Assembly (NCBI GenBank): GCA_030035585.1
Contig: CM057472.1
Location: 91,881,601 to 91,945,600, forward strand
Length of the DNA stretch: 64,000 bases
Reading direction: 5' to 3'
DNA from: Dugong dugon
Taxonomy: Eukaryota; Chordata; Mammalia; Sirenia; Dugongidae
Under the pieces are notes generated by a model. The model worked only from the letters and a program-made list of their open reading frames with translations. It was not told where the DNA came from and did not search any database. The position numbers and the translations under genes are program-made. Below, in pieces: positions 1 to 10,938 of the stretch; the stretch's first letter is position 1, and the number at the start of each line of letters is the position of its first letter.

Positions 1-60
1 TAGTCCTCATTTTATAATAGAGGACTCGTATATAAGAAAACTAAATATTTATGTAAAACT

Positions 61-126
61 TATATATAAATGATATATATATATATAGTATATCATATTT
101 TATATTATATATATACATATAAAATG
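61..126. repeat. AT-rich low-complexity tract
   Basis: Dense TA dinucleotide runs lead directly into a SINE. Its last bases (117-126, atataaaatg) recur at 283-292 and form the SINE's target-site duplication. Confidence 0.8.
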
Positions 127-282
127 GAGCCCTGATGGCAAAGTGGTTAAGAGCTCAGGCTGCTAACCAAAAAGCCAGAAGTTTGAATTCACTAGCTGCT
201 CCAAACCCTATGGGGCAGTTCTACTCTGTCCTACAGGGTCGCTATGAGTCGGAATCAACTCGATGGCACGCAACAACAATAT
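127..282 (+). mobile_element. AfroSINE-type SINE
   Basis: Forward SINE with a tRNA-like head (gccctgatggcaaagtggtta), the body motif tatggggcagttctactctg and the tail gagtcggaatcaactcgatgg followed by caacaac. A 10-bp direct repeat (atataaaatg at 117-126 and 283-292) bounds it. The 64-residue open frame across it is not a gene. Confidence 0.93.
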
Positions 283-384
283 ATATAAAATGCTTATTGC
301 TCTGTATCCTGTTTTTCTCATTGACATGAGAAGTACCAAATTAACATCAGTTGATCACATGATGTTTTTAGGGATACTTAGTAT

Positions 385-432
385 TTATGTGTACGTACGT
401 ATATATGTACACACGCACACACACTCATATAC
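385..432. repeat. Alternating TA/CA/GT microsatellite
   Basis: Short degenerate purine-pyrimidine alternating run (tgtgtacgtacgtatatatg, then cacacgcacacacac). Confidence 0.6.
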
Positions 433-679
433 CTAGTACAACAATCCTTAATTCTTGTACCCTTTAGGCATTTTGAAAGTTTTCCATATTAAATACTTTA
501 TATTAAGCATTTTTCTCTTCTCTGATACTGTAATTCTTTTTATACATTTTAAATTTGAATTTAGAACAAGTCAGACAGAGATTTGAGACTCTTGATAGAA
601 GTGATGTTGAATTTTAGTAGGAATACCACAAGAATATTTTCAATATTGATGTGGTGATTTGTTTGCTTTTTCTATCAGT

Positions 680-840
680 ATGTAGTACTCATTTGCTTAT
701 TTGCTCATCTCCTACATGTGATTTTAAACTCCCAGAGGCAAGGACTATGTTCCTTCAGTTCATCATTGTATCAGAAGCATCTCACACTATATGTCGCACC
801 CAGTAAGAGTTCAGTGCTTATTACTGATTAAATGGAAGAA
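680..840 (+). mobile_element. L2-like LINE 3' end
   Basis: The order of motifs matches the L2 3' terminus: actcccagaggcaaggacta, a degraded centre, then cacccagtaagagttcagtg and an A-rich end. It is very diverged and assigned from recognition only. Confidence 0.5.
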
Positions 841-904
841 TGGTCTAAGTTGTCTGAGACAATAAGAAATAAGACAATAAGACATTTCAAAGGTAAAGTC
901 ACAT

Positions 905-1112
905 ATATTTAGCACTTCCTATATGCTGACACTATGCTGTTTTAAATACATTATCATACTTCACACACTTCAGAGCTGTATTATCGTTCATTTTATGATG
1001 AAGCAACAGGTTCAATCAAGGTAAGTAACTTGTCCCAGTTTACAAAAATACTAAGTGGTAGATCCAGAATGCAGCATCTTATTTGCAAGTCCATATTCTG
1101 AATCACTATGTT
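905..1112 (+). mobile_element. MIR SINE, diverged
   Basis: Matches the MIR core in order: agcacttcctatatgctgac, a centre with attatcgttcattttatgat, then ggtaagtaacttgtcccag and a degraded box ending in gtggtagatccagaatg. An ancient mammalian SINE. Confidence 0.75.
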
Positions 1113-1139
1113 AATCGTAGTAGTTTGCAATAGAACAGA

Positions 1140-2510
1140 TTCCCAAATTGAGTTCATAGCATCCTGAAAGATATAAATTGGTATTGCTCACAAAGTGTTT
1201 TCCCTATGCAAATACTTCTCAGAAACAACTAATTAAACAAAGTTAAACTCATTTTTCTTTTTTTCTGTTGGGGAACATTGAAAAGCATTTATTATACTAT
1301 TATACATAGTAAACCATTGTTCTTTCTCTTCCTACGCCTGCTCTCCTGGTCCCCTAATTCACTCCTCCTCAAGAGATAATGTTATGGAACCAAGAAACAT
1401 CTTACTGAATATACATCTTTGGGGAAACATGTTCTTGCTTCTGCAAGGCTAAATATTTAACAGAAATGTCATATCCCTTTGTCTTTGTTGCTATTTTTTC
1501 TGGTTCTAGACAGTCTTCTTACAACTTTTTACATTAACACATAAGGGTATATGAATTAAGACTCTAATTCCATTTCTGACCATATGCAAGTGTTCCCTGT
1601 CCCCCAGTGAGGGCCAACACTTCTATTTGTTTAGCATCAACATGCTAGGGTTGTCAAACGCGTACAACCATAAAACCTACAACCAGATGAGTGGGATTAG
1701 CAGATTTAGCAAGGGTAGGAGTCTTATCTCCAATCAGCATGTTGAGGTTTGCTTATGTGCATATAGACAAGGGATAGACAACAACATCTCTAGACAAACT
1801 AGTCACAGATAGGGAATTTCCCACTGCACAATGTAAGAATGATGAGCTTTCAATGTCTCATATTACTTGCTCCTACTACAAGGGTTTAGGTTGTCCTTGC
1901 TCTTGCATAATGCTTGAAAGCTCACACTGATTGGATGCTCTGAATCTTGCTCTGACAAAGATCACTTGTTAACAAATCCAACCAATAGTTTTGGCTTAGG
2001 TGGCTGCTGGAGAAAGAAAGATTGTCCATATTTGCAAGGTGACCCATGGACGAAGCCAAGATAACCAATGGGCCACCGCAAGCACCTCTCTTGAGATTAA
2101 AATCCTGGGGTGTTTTATCCTTACTGTTACCCCAATAGAATATGTGTGTGTTTGTATATGTGTGCCTATGGATGTGGAGGAGGGAGAGGATGTATTACTA
2201 GAAAGATTTAGTCAAGCTAAAGTAGATAATTTTATTTTGGATACACTTTATATTGAATAATCCTACAATAAATATAATACAGTGACGGATATAAAGCAGG
2301 CACACGAAGTAGACCCTTTGTGTGTTCTCATTTGTATCTCCTTATATGCTGCCTCCAGATACTGTGAATTCTACACAAGATGCTTATTAGAAATTTCCAG
2401 CTCTCTAAAAATGCTATAGTATGTAGTATACTTCCCAGGTAAATCTTTGAACTTGGTATTATTATCAACTGTCTGAATATTAGTTGTTTACTATTAAAAT
2501 GTTGTTGTGC
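1140..2510. other. Gene-free single-copy DNA
   Basis: No exon, RNA gene or recognisable young repeat is seen. The block at 1590-2150 is less AT-rich and holds three CCAAT/ATTGG boxes (near 1930, 1981 and 2067), so an unrecognised LTR cannot be excluded. The short open frames at 1627-1812 and 2000-2260 have no recognisable domain and look like chance. Confidence 0.5.
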
Positions 2511-2525
2511 TCATCTCTTCTTGTG

Positions 2526-2662
2526 CTGTTGTTATTGTTAGGTGACATCTAGTTGACTTCAACTCAGCAATTCCATGTGACAGAGTAGAACCTCCCTACA
2601 GGGTTGTCTTGGTTGTAATCTTTATGAAAGCAGATCACCAGGTCTTTCTCCCATGGATCTCT
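2526..2662 (-). mobile_element. AfroSINE-type SINE, 3' part
   Basis: Reverse-strand SINE tail: the gttgttattgttaggtgaca end, then acagagtagaacc, the taatctttatgaaagcagat block and accaggtctttctcccatgg. The tRNA-like head is missing, so this copy is 5'-truncated or decayed. Confidence 0.8.
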
Positions 2663-2669
2663 TCTTGTA

Positions 2670-5370
2670 GCCTCTATTTTATAATTGAATCTTAATCATA
2701 AACTCTAGTTTACTTGTTCTACCTTCTCCAAAATAGACTGTGAGCTTTTTATGGTCAGAATCAGTAACGTATACTTCATTTTCTTCCCCACTTGACAAGT
2801 ATCACGGTACACCCATAGAAGGAGTCTAGTTTTCATTTGGAATTGATTGTTTGAGCAGATATAATGAAGTATCTTTTATTTTCTCTCATAAGTATAAACA
2901 ACACCTGAATTATCTGTACTTTTAGAATAACTGAGAATATTTTTATTTTTGTTGTTAACAAAGGGAAATTTGCTTTGGTTTGAACATTTGACTTAAGTTT
3001 TCAAAATCTCAGCTGTTTCACTAAGACAAAATAACCATAGACAAAAAACTTTTTTTTTTTTCCACTAAAACTTTCCTAATTTCTTGTAGGAAAATATTGT
3101 TTATTTTGTCTTAGTTTCGTGAAAAAAATCTCATTAGTAACAATGTTATTTTGTAATTACGTAGAAATCTATCTGTGAATACTGAAATTGAGGGCCTTAA
3201 TATTCTTCTAATTTGCTTCCTTAATTAGAGTAAATATCATTGGCTGAGACTTCAAATACTCAGACCTTTAAGATAATTATATCTGAGTTAGTCTGATCTT
3301 TATTTTTGCATTACTTATAAGAAGCCAATGTGCTGAGAAAATATAAACAGATATGAAATTTTATAGAACATATTTCTATTATGAAAGAGCTAATGCTAAG
3401 GGTCTTAAAGTTTTCAGTTATACTTTAATTTTCCAGAGGACAAATATTAACTATATATAAAAGAACCAAGAATGTGGAAGAAAACAAAAATGGTTTCTAA
3501 GCAGCCAAAATAGAAGTCATACATCTTTACACTCATAACTTACACCTTCAGATAATCATTCCAAGACTATTCATACAATTCTAGAAAGCCCCATCACTTA
3601 CTTACCAGTCATACAGAAGAAGAGGGTATTGTATCACAGTGCGTCAGGGCACTACTAGAAGATGGATCAACAGGAGGAAAAAAATATGTGACTGGCAGGC
3701 AGACGTTAGACGGGGGAACCATAAAAGAAAGAAATGGCTTACATAAGAATCCAAGGAGCGGCCATTTAGTACTATTAATATAGATGAAAAAACAAATCTG
3801 TAGAAACATAACTGTCCCTTAATTTCACAAAGTACCATATTTACCTAGTGATAACAAATAATTCCTAAGAACAGAATGCCACATTTTAAAAAGCAATTTT
3901 CATATACATGTGGGCCGGATGGCTGGCATCCATTGTGATTGGAAATTGCCATTTCCCTACAGATTTTTGAAAAGTTTTTTTAGTATGATCACCGTATACA
4001 TTATCTCTTGTAATCTTAAAATAAAATCCCTACTGTAATTTCATCAGGCTACATTCTGTTGAAAATAGAAAATATATATATATATATAATTTAGAGATTA
4101 AGAGCAATGAAGACTGTTATTATCACATAAAACAAGAAGTCTGGAGTTAGAGCATGCTTTAAGAATCCAAGCCATGTTACACTTCGAAATATTAAGCAGG
4201 TTATCTTTGTCCTTGTGTTTATTTCCCCCACATTTCAAGATGTCTGCTACAAGTCCAACTCTCACATATATACAGGATAAGTTCTAGCTCAAGAAGAGGG
4301 AGTATTCTTCACATATGTCTTGTGTCAGAGATGGGTAGCTGTTCACTGAAGATCTGTGCTCCTATTACATTAGTAGACTGGTTGCTAGGAAGTAACTGCT
4401 CAGCCAGGGACAGCGTCCTCCATGCCCAACCACCTACCCCCAGTATCTAGCTCCTTTATTTGTGTTGTTTTCTGGCTACAATGTAGGAAAGTATGTCTTC
4501 TCCAATTTTCATTTCCGTATTTATATGTCTAGATATACAGGGTACAGCTGAAGATTTAACAAATACTTGAGTTACAGATAAAATCCTGAAGTCTAGAATC
4601 TCCTCATAGAAGGCAAACTGTCACTCAGAAATAGGCATTGGACTATTACTTGTGAGAGAGTAATATATTGTGTTGACACTAAAAGTTTGGAGCTTATCTA
4701 CTAGAGCAGCTGGTGTTTAACCAATACTCATTCTATTTAATTAGATACTAAACCTTTTCCAGAAGCTGCCAGCCGACTTCTCCTCAGGAGCAGTTTACAA
4801 GGATGGGATCACATGTCCCTGCCCATGAGAAAGCAGACAGTAATATAGATTTAAAATTCACTTATTTAGCACCAGGGAGTAGGCTACAACTAACTCATTT
4901 CTAGCAATCAGTAAAACTTCTAACCGATTCTCTGTTAAGTTTGGTGTAATCTTGTCTTTGTGGACAGAATAACCACACTAGTAGAGACCAAACCACATGT
5001 TAGAGACTTTTCTAAATTTTAATATCCTGCACAGCATGTACTTAGTTGCAATCACCAGAAAAATAAAATCTAGCTATAGAACATCCTCTTCATCATAAAG
5101 ACCGTACAAAATGAACCAAGAGTTTGTTTTTTTTTTTTAGTCTTTCACAAGTCCAATGCTTTTGTTCTCTCATTTTAAAATTTTAGATATTGTTCAACTC
5201 TGTCATTCTCCAGCTGTGACTTTTTGGCATATTTCTTAAGTTCTCAGGCTTTTGTTCTCTCTTAATAAGAGAATTTGATAAGATTACCTCTAAATTGTCC
5301 TCCAGCTATAAGCGTTTGAGAATTTTTTATTATGTTGCTTATAAATGTGTGATATATCCTATATATGTGT
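2670..5370. other. Gene-free AT-rich single-copy DNA
   Basis: No coding exon, RNA gene or clear mobile element is seen in about 2.7 kb. It has homopolymer runs (near 3050 and 5130) and a TA run at 4073-4090. Open frames at 3609-3838 on the reverse strand overlap in two frames and show no domain. Confidence 0.55.
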
Positions 5371-5372
5371 GT

Positions 5373-5400
5373 ATATATGTGTGTGTGTATATATATATAT

Positions 5401-5479
<79 letters not shown>
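5373..5479. repeat. TA/TG microsatellite
   Basis: About 105 bp of nearly uninterrupted TA with a few TG and TAC units. It yields Tyr-Ile-rich open frames on both strands that are artefacts. A SINE begins immediately after it. Such a tract is expected to vary in length between individuals. Confidence 0.92.
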
Positions 5480-5482
<3 letters not shown>

Positions 5483-5692
5483 GAGCTTGACCGTTAACCA
5501 AAAGGTCGGTAGTTCAAATCCACCAGCCACTCCTTGGAAACCCTGTGGGGGCTGTTCTACTCTGTCCTATAGGGTTCCTAGGTCAGTAGTTCAAATCCAC
5601 CAGCCACTCCTTGGAAACCCTGTGGGGGCTGTTCTACTCTGTCCTATAGGGTCCCTATGAGTCAGAATCGACTTGATGGCAATGGGTTTGGT
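5480..5692 (+). mobile_element. AfroSINE-type SINE with an internal 77-bp tandem duplication
   Basis: The SINE starts inside the head (gagcttgaccgttaaccaaa) and ends with gagtcagaatcgacttgatg and gggtttggtt. The segment 5504-5580 is repeated at 5581-5657 with two differences. Both units share private changes (ccctgtgggggctgttctac), so the duplication arose after insertion. Confidence 0.92.
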
Positions 5693-5724
5693 TATATGTA
5701 TATATACACACACTACATGTATAT

Positions 5725-5912
5725 ATGAGCCTTGGTGGCACAGTGCTTAAGCCTCTAGCTGCTAACCTAAAGGTCGGCAGTTCAAACCTACTAGCTGTTA
5801 GGAGGGAGAAAGATGTGGCAGTCTGCTTCTGTAAAGATAGCAGCCTTGGAGCCCAATGGGGCAGTTCTATGGTGTCCTATAGGTTCTCTATGAGTTGGAA
5901 TCGATATAGATA
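5725..5912 (+). mobile_element. AfroSINE-type SINE
   Basis: Forward copy of the longer subtype: a gagccttggtggcacagtgc head, the internal block gagaaagatgtggcagtctg, then gcccaatggggcagttctat and the tail gagttggaatcgat. The open frames at 5725-5940 and 5791-6096 are translations of the SINEs. Confidence 0.9.
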
Positions 5913-5978
5913 TGCCCATACATATATTCATGTATATTAATATATATATATTAATATAAACTAATATATATATTAATA
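5913..5978. repeat. AT-rich spacer between opposed SINEs
   Basis: Degenerate repeats of tatattaatataaac separate a forward and a reverse SINE. Confidence 0.7.
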
Positions 5979-5979
5979 T

Positions 5980-6113
5980 AAACCAAAAAACCAAACCCAT
6001 TGCCATAGTCGATTCCAACTCACAGCGACAGGGTAGAACTGCCCCATATGGTTTACCAAGTAGTGGCTGGTGTTTTGCATCTGAGCTCTTAACCACTGCA
6101 CCACCAGGGCTTC
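5980..6113 (-). mobile_element. AfroSINE-type SINE
   Basis: Reverse copy: aaccaaacccattgccatag, gattccaactcacagcgaca, gtagaactgccccatatgg, and a head ending in ttaaccactgcaccaccagg. With the forward copy at 5725-5912 it forms an inverted SINE pair. Confidence 0.92.
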
Positions 6114-6114
6114 A

Positions 6115-7575
6115 ACCCCTCTTTCAATTCATGTTGTGTTTATTAACATTCTTTAGCTATTTATTGGAGATGTTTTCTGCTCTCAGTATTCTTGGATAAC
6201 TCTAAAGTTAGTTTTTATTTTTTGTTTTGTTTCAGTCTACTCCAACCTTAACAGAAGACAATTGTTAAACTTTCATGATAGTCACTTGTGCATTTCCAAC
6301 AATGTAAAGTGTAGATAAAGGCTAAGAAAAATACTGCAAGCCTACATGCATATTTATACACTTGTATATTCTTTGAGGGTGTGTCTTTTCTCTTCTGCCT
6401 TAGAGTAGAAAAATTTTATAAGGACTCAATAAAGCTGTTAAAATTTCTCTGTCCTAAAAAAGATGAAAGCATGTTAAACTTCAACCAGAAAATTAAATTA
6501 ACTAGAACACCCCATTCTCCAAGCATCAAAATAATTTTTTTTTTTTTTTGTAATTGGTTTTAGTTTGCAGTACTTGGACCTGTTTACACAGGGGTCTCCA
6601 GAAACACTTAGCACTGTTAAAATGGCCCAATCCAGTAAGCTCTGCTGTTGAGCTCTTGAGGAAATAAAATGCCTAGTACTTACACTATGGAAATGAATGT
6701 GCAATTGTTTTCTAAGAATGAGAAACTTTGAGCTACTGAGACAAGCTCAATTAAACTTTGTATTTAATAGGTAACTTAGCTGAAAATGTAGTGAAGTAGC
6801 AACCCAGGGTAAACCATTGTTAGAGCATCAGGAAATAGCATAAGAGAGTTTCAGTCAAAAAGCTTTCAGTGAAAACTCTGAGTAAGAAAAGAGTGCAAAG
6901 TGCGGCCCGAGATAAAGGATGAAAAGCAATGAAATTGGAGAATTGCTTTATTTTGAATATTACAAGTACTGCATTATTTGGTATCTTCCTTAACGTGGTT
7001 GCTTGAAATGACTGTATAACATTCTGTTAGCAATCATGCCTCTAGTGAGGTTTGCAGACATTTGCTTTGGAAGCTGTCAAAAGGGTCATTAATTTGAGAC
7101 AACCCCTCAATATTGTTCTTATTTTATAAATGGAGTTAGGTTTGTTGAATGGAGGTCCACATATGAATTGTAGGAAAAGGCACATAGTGTTCTAGCAATT
7201 TTAGAAAGTCAATGTCTTTGCTGTGCCTTTAAAGATTTTAAAGATTCTGTCATCTCCCAGAAAGCAAATAGTAGTAATAATGTTATTAGCAAGTTTAACC
7301 ACCAGGAAAAAAACTTTAAACAATGGAAAATAAGCATAGATACGTACATGTTCTGATTGATCACCCCACAATTCCAATGCCTAAGAATATTGAAATCAAG
7401 TAGTTTTTGTTTATTCTTCTCTTGTCAAAGAAGATCTACAGTTGGCACAGTTGAAATTCTTAGTTTTGATTAGAGATTTTCACACTTGGACACAGCATGA
7501 AGAAAGTGAGAGCTCCCTTAGAATCTCAGCCCTACCATTCTCTTCCTCTGAGATCTTGGGCTTGATAGCAAAGCC
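6115..7575. other. Gene-free single-copy DNA
   Basis: AT-rich, with no exon-like or RNA-like feature. A T-run at 6535-6550 is the only low-complexity tract of note. Nothing else is identified. Confidence 0.5.
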
Positions 7576-7577
7576 AA

Positions 7578-7755
7578 ATGGTATTAAACACTCACCACAT
7601 GCCAGACACTATGCTAATGACTATAATTATACATCTGATTTACTCCTCATTATAACCTCGGCAGTAGTTACTACTACTAGACCCATTTTAGAGATGAGGG
7701 AAGAAGCTTAGAGATACTTGTCATTGGTCTCTGTGGGATCGCAAGGTCAAGGAAG
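7578..7755 (+). mobile_element. MIR SINE, diverged
   Basis: MIR order is visible: ccacatgccagacactatgc, a centre with actactagacccattttaga, then gatgagggaagaagcttaga and a degraded end. The open frame at 7442-7711 crosses it by chance. Confidence 0.75.
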
Positions 7756-7766
7756 AAAGAAAAAAT

Positions 7767-7798
7767 GATGGGAGGTGGTGGTGGTGGTGGTGATGGCA
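7767..7798. repeat. GGT microsatellite
   Basis: Short (GGT)n run with a GAT interruption just downstream of a MIR. Confidence 0.8.
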
Positions 7799-7869
7799 GT
7801 GGAGAAGCGGGTATTAAATTGCCTTCGTGTTCTTATTCAATATCATTTTGTCAGAGAGCCTTTCACCTA

Positions 7870-8078
7870 GTAATATTTAAATAAGCCCCTCCTCTGTTCT
7901 GTATCCCTTTACAATGCTTTATTTTTCTTTATTGCGCTTATCATCACCTGGTTGGCTCTTCTCACTAGAATATGAGCTAAATGAAGGTAACTGTATTATT
8001 TTTCCCCCTACTGTTTATCCTGAGCTTAGAACGTGCCTGCAGAGTAAGACCACAATAAATATTTACTAAGTAATGTTT
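7870..8078 (+). mobile_element. L2 LINE 3' end
   Basis: Matches the L2 3' terminus: ctcactagaatatgagctaa, then gaaggtaactg, and ending acaataaatatttactaagt. Diverged but in the right order. Confidence 0.65.
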
Positions 8079-8079
8079 T

Positions 8080-8835
8080 TTATGGTGTGCCAGGTAAACA
8101 CTCCCAGAAAGGTCTCCAAACCACCATAGTAAGTCACTATAAATTAGTTGTTTTGATCTTGAAAATTAGTAATGTCACAGAGTAAGAATGCGTACTCAAT
8201 CACAGTGAAAGCAAAGACATTTGTTGGAGGCCAAGAGACAGTTTGAACCAGGCACACGAGTGATCTCACAAGCTGAAACCCAGCACTCCCAGGAACTGAA
8301 GGTGAATAGGCATATTGAGTAGTGAAATCAGGAATTAACAATGCAATTTTTTCTTATTGATTTTCAAGCATTTAGGGAAGTAAGAGGTGGGACAACTTAA
8401 AGAGGGGATCTTAATATGATTGGTTTGAAACATGTATGTGTGCTTCTTACATTGATTACATGGGATAATTGCAGAAGAACGTGAGAAAACTGGCTTATAG
8501 GAAGACCTTGAAACAACTACAGGACATTGTTTTCCTGAAAACACTGTTCAAATAGTATCTCTAGCAAACGTTTCCTGACAGTTGCCAGTGCAGGGGATTT
8601 TTGATAAGGGTTTGCATCAAGACCTTCCGCAGCAGTACTCTTTTCAAGTCTTTTGCTTAACCACAGAGAAAAACATTTCCTTAGCTGCATGATTAAGTCG
8701 GTTCAAAGGTTAATGTTTGCTGGAAAACAAGCAGAAGTCAAGGTTTATATCAAGACGGAGTTGGGGCTCAGAGCTAAGCCAACTTTTCTAGTCATGTCAG
8801 GTACCTCAAATTTGGAGCTCTCACATGATAATGAA
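8080..8835. other. Gene-free single-copy DNA
   Basis: No gene or recognisable repeat. Small open frames on both strands (8144-8341, 8335-8544, 8653-8844) lack any domain. Confidence 0.5.
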
Positions 8836-8837
8836 GG

Positions 8838-9012
8838 TTTATGAAAGTGTATGGTTGGACTTTTGGGGGTGATGGAAATGTTCTTTATCATCACTGTGGT
8901 GATGGTTTCATAAGTGTATATATATGTCATAATATCCAAGTGTACACTTAAATATGTGCAAATTATTGCATATCAATTATACCCCAATAAAACTTTTTTT
9001 TTTTTTTTTAAG
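8838..9012 (+). mobile_element. L1M-type LINE-1 3' end
   Basis: Reads as an old L1 3'UTR: ggtgatggaaatgttcttta, tgtggtgatggtttcataag, then ttataccccaataaaac and a terminal A/T-rich run. The AATAAA is visible at 8986-8991. Confidence 0.7.
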
Positions 9013-9294
9013 AAAAGGTAGATGTTATTGTAGAACAAAAAACAGAATGAATTAATTACATTTACTTTAGGAGACTATCACCAATTTTTTTTTTAATTTT
9101 ATAATTTCCTCATTTACCAATCAAGCTATGTAATCGACCAGCATTTGAAACCAAGTGGGTTGAAAGTAAAGATCCAATAGCTGTGATTCAAACCCAGGGG
9201 CACTGACTTCAAAGTCAATGAGTTTACCAACAAAATGGAAATATACCACGTTTTTAGGAACTTAAATTACATTTTATAGAAATTGAGTTACACT

Positions 9295-9312
9295 AAAGAA
9301 AATAACAAAATA
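9295..9312. repeat. Left target-site duplication of L1 copy 1
   Basis: aaagaaaataacaaaata here and aaagaaaataataaagta at 17419-17436 match at 16 of 18 positions and lie exactly outside the L1 ends. Confidence 0.85.
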
Positions 9313-10938
9313 AGGTTCCGGCAAAATAGCGCTCTAGGCAGAAGCACCAAGCCGTCCCTCCACAGCAAAGATCCGAAAAACTAAGCGGAACAGAGAACAC
9401 AACAATGCTGAAACCCTAAAACATCAAATGAAGAGATAAAGAACTCAGCCAAGCACCAAATGGAATGAGAAAACTGACAGAGAACGGAGAGCGAGGAGAG
9501 ATTCATGCAGAGGTTCCCTACCAGATAACGCAGTGCGGATCCACCATCTTGGACTCCTATCAGAGACCAGCAAATGGGGGTATGAGAAAGCAGCCTCACA
9601 GAGTGTCCAGTGGGATACAAAACACCCGGTAATTTGCGGTGTGCGCTCTCCCACCCTCCACCCCTCTTCGCCCCGGCTTGGCCTCCTCTGCTTCCCGTGG
9701 CCACGGTTTCTTGACCAGGAAGCGCCGGCTGCTTGGATTTCACACACCCAAGCAGGCGGCTCTCTGAGTGCCATTTCTTGGCTGCTGGTGTTTTTTTTTT
9801 TTTCCCTGCTTCTTTTGATTTCTTGCTTGCCTCTCGCTGCCTCCCCATCTTTTCACTCAAGTGCCTGGCTCCATGCACCATCTTTGCTTCTTTCTGAGGG
9901 GCCACGGAGCTCCATTTGAGTGTGGAGCTGCTTCTGGTCTGGGCTACTGCACTGGTGGGGTCCTGGGGTTTTTGTTCGTTTGTTTGTTTTGAATTGTTTG
10001 TTTGTTTTCTTTTCCTTTTCTTGAGTTGGGAGCCCTTTCTGGTCAGGCGGTGCTGCATAGCAAGGAACTCCCCTTCAGCTTCCACAGACGTGCAAAGAGA
10101 TCCCTGAAGGCATTTCTTTTTTTGTTGGTTTTATTTTCTTGTTTTTGGGGGTGCCTTTCTTGTTCTTTTTTTATTTTTATTTTTAATTTGTTTTCTTTTC
10201 TTTTCCTCTTTTTCCCTTTTTGTCTTTTTTCATTGCTCAGTTTCTCGACCCTCTATATCTTCCTTCTCTTTCTGATCCCTGAATACCAGGCGTTGTATAC
10301 CTCTATGCCTTCTAGCCAGGATGTATTGCAACACCTGAGACTGACTTCCCCAGACCTCATAGCTGCATCAGTGGGATCCCTGGGAACTTTGCGGTTCTTT
10401 AACCTTTCTCATTTTTATTTATTCATTCTTTTCTTTTCTTCCTCTTCTCCTTCCTGTTTTTCTCCATTTCATAGTCTCTCATCTCTCTATTCCAACGGCA
10501 AACTCCCCTAGCATTCTTTTTTGTTTGTTTGTATGTTTTTGGCTCCTGTTCATCTCTCCTTTATCCCATAGCCATCTTAGCTCCACACATAACAATCTCC
10601 CCACTGCATCCTGTCTACCTGCACCGTACACTTGACATCACACCACCAAGCAGCACAGGCACGGCCTACACTGATTACTGACCCGCTCTGGTGGCTGTAG
10701 TAAGTGCCACAAACAACCCGTCCCAGTAACGCCTCTATAGCTAGACCTGCCCTGCTGTACCATGTCTGAGTGACTGACCCTGCCAGTTGGAGAAGGAGGC
10801 GAAAAGTATTGAGCGCACAGATGAGCAAACAACAAAGAACACACACTCCGCCTGCTCAGACATAGTCAAACTTTTTTTCATAAAAAAGGGATGAAACAAA
10901 CAAATCTACAATCAATAAACAATAAAAATAACTACTGA
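9313..10938 (+). promoter_or_regulatory. L1 copy 1 5'UTR (promoter region)
   Basis: The 1.63-kb leader begins ggttccggcaaaatagcgct and runs to the ORF1 start. The first ~600 bp are the most GC-rich of the element; the middle (9780-10560) is pyrimidine-rich with many TTTGTTTG runs. In the L1 family this region carries the internal promoter. It aligns with 38117-39757 of L1 copy 2, and its first ~300 bp with 46535-46837 in reverse. A 234-codon open frame lies antisense at 9381-10085 and a second antisense frame at 9445-9774 (see findings). Promoter activity itself is inferred from the family. Confidence 0.8.

Noticed and set aside
127..200. tRNA genes at the SINE heads
   Set aside because: A and B box-like motifs are present, but acceptor-stem pairing and 3' structure are lost and each is joined to a SINE body with target-site duplications.
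5262..5660. Tyr/Ile-rich open frames on both strands
   Set aside because: Direct translation of a TA/TG microsatellite and a SINE; no coding signal.
10002..10511. 169-codon forward frame rich in Phe, Leu and Ser
   Set aside because: It lies in the pyrimidine-rich L1 5'UTR and is not preserved in L1 copy 2; it is low-complexity translation.
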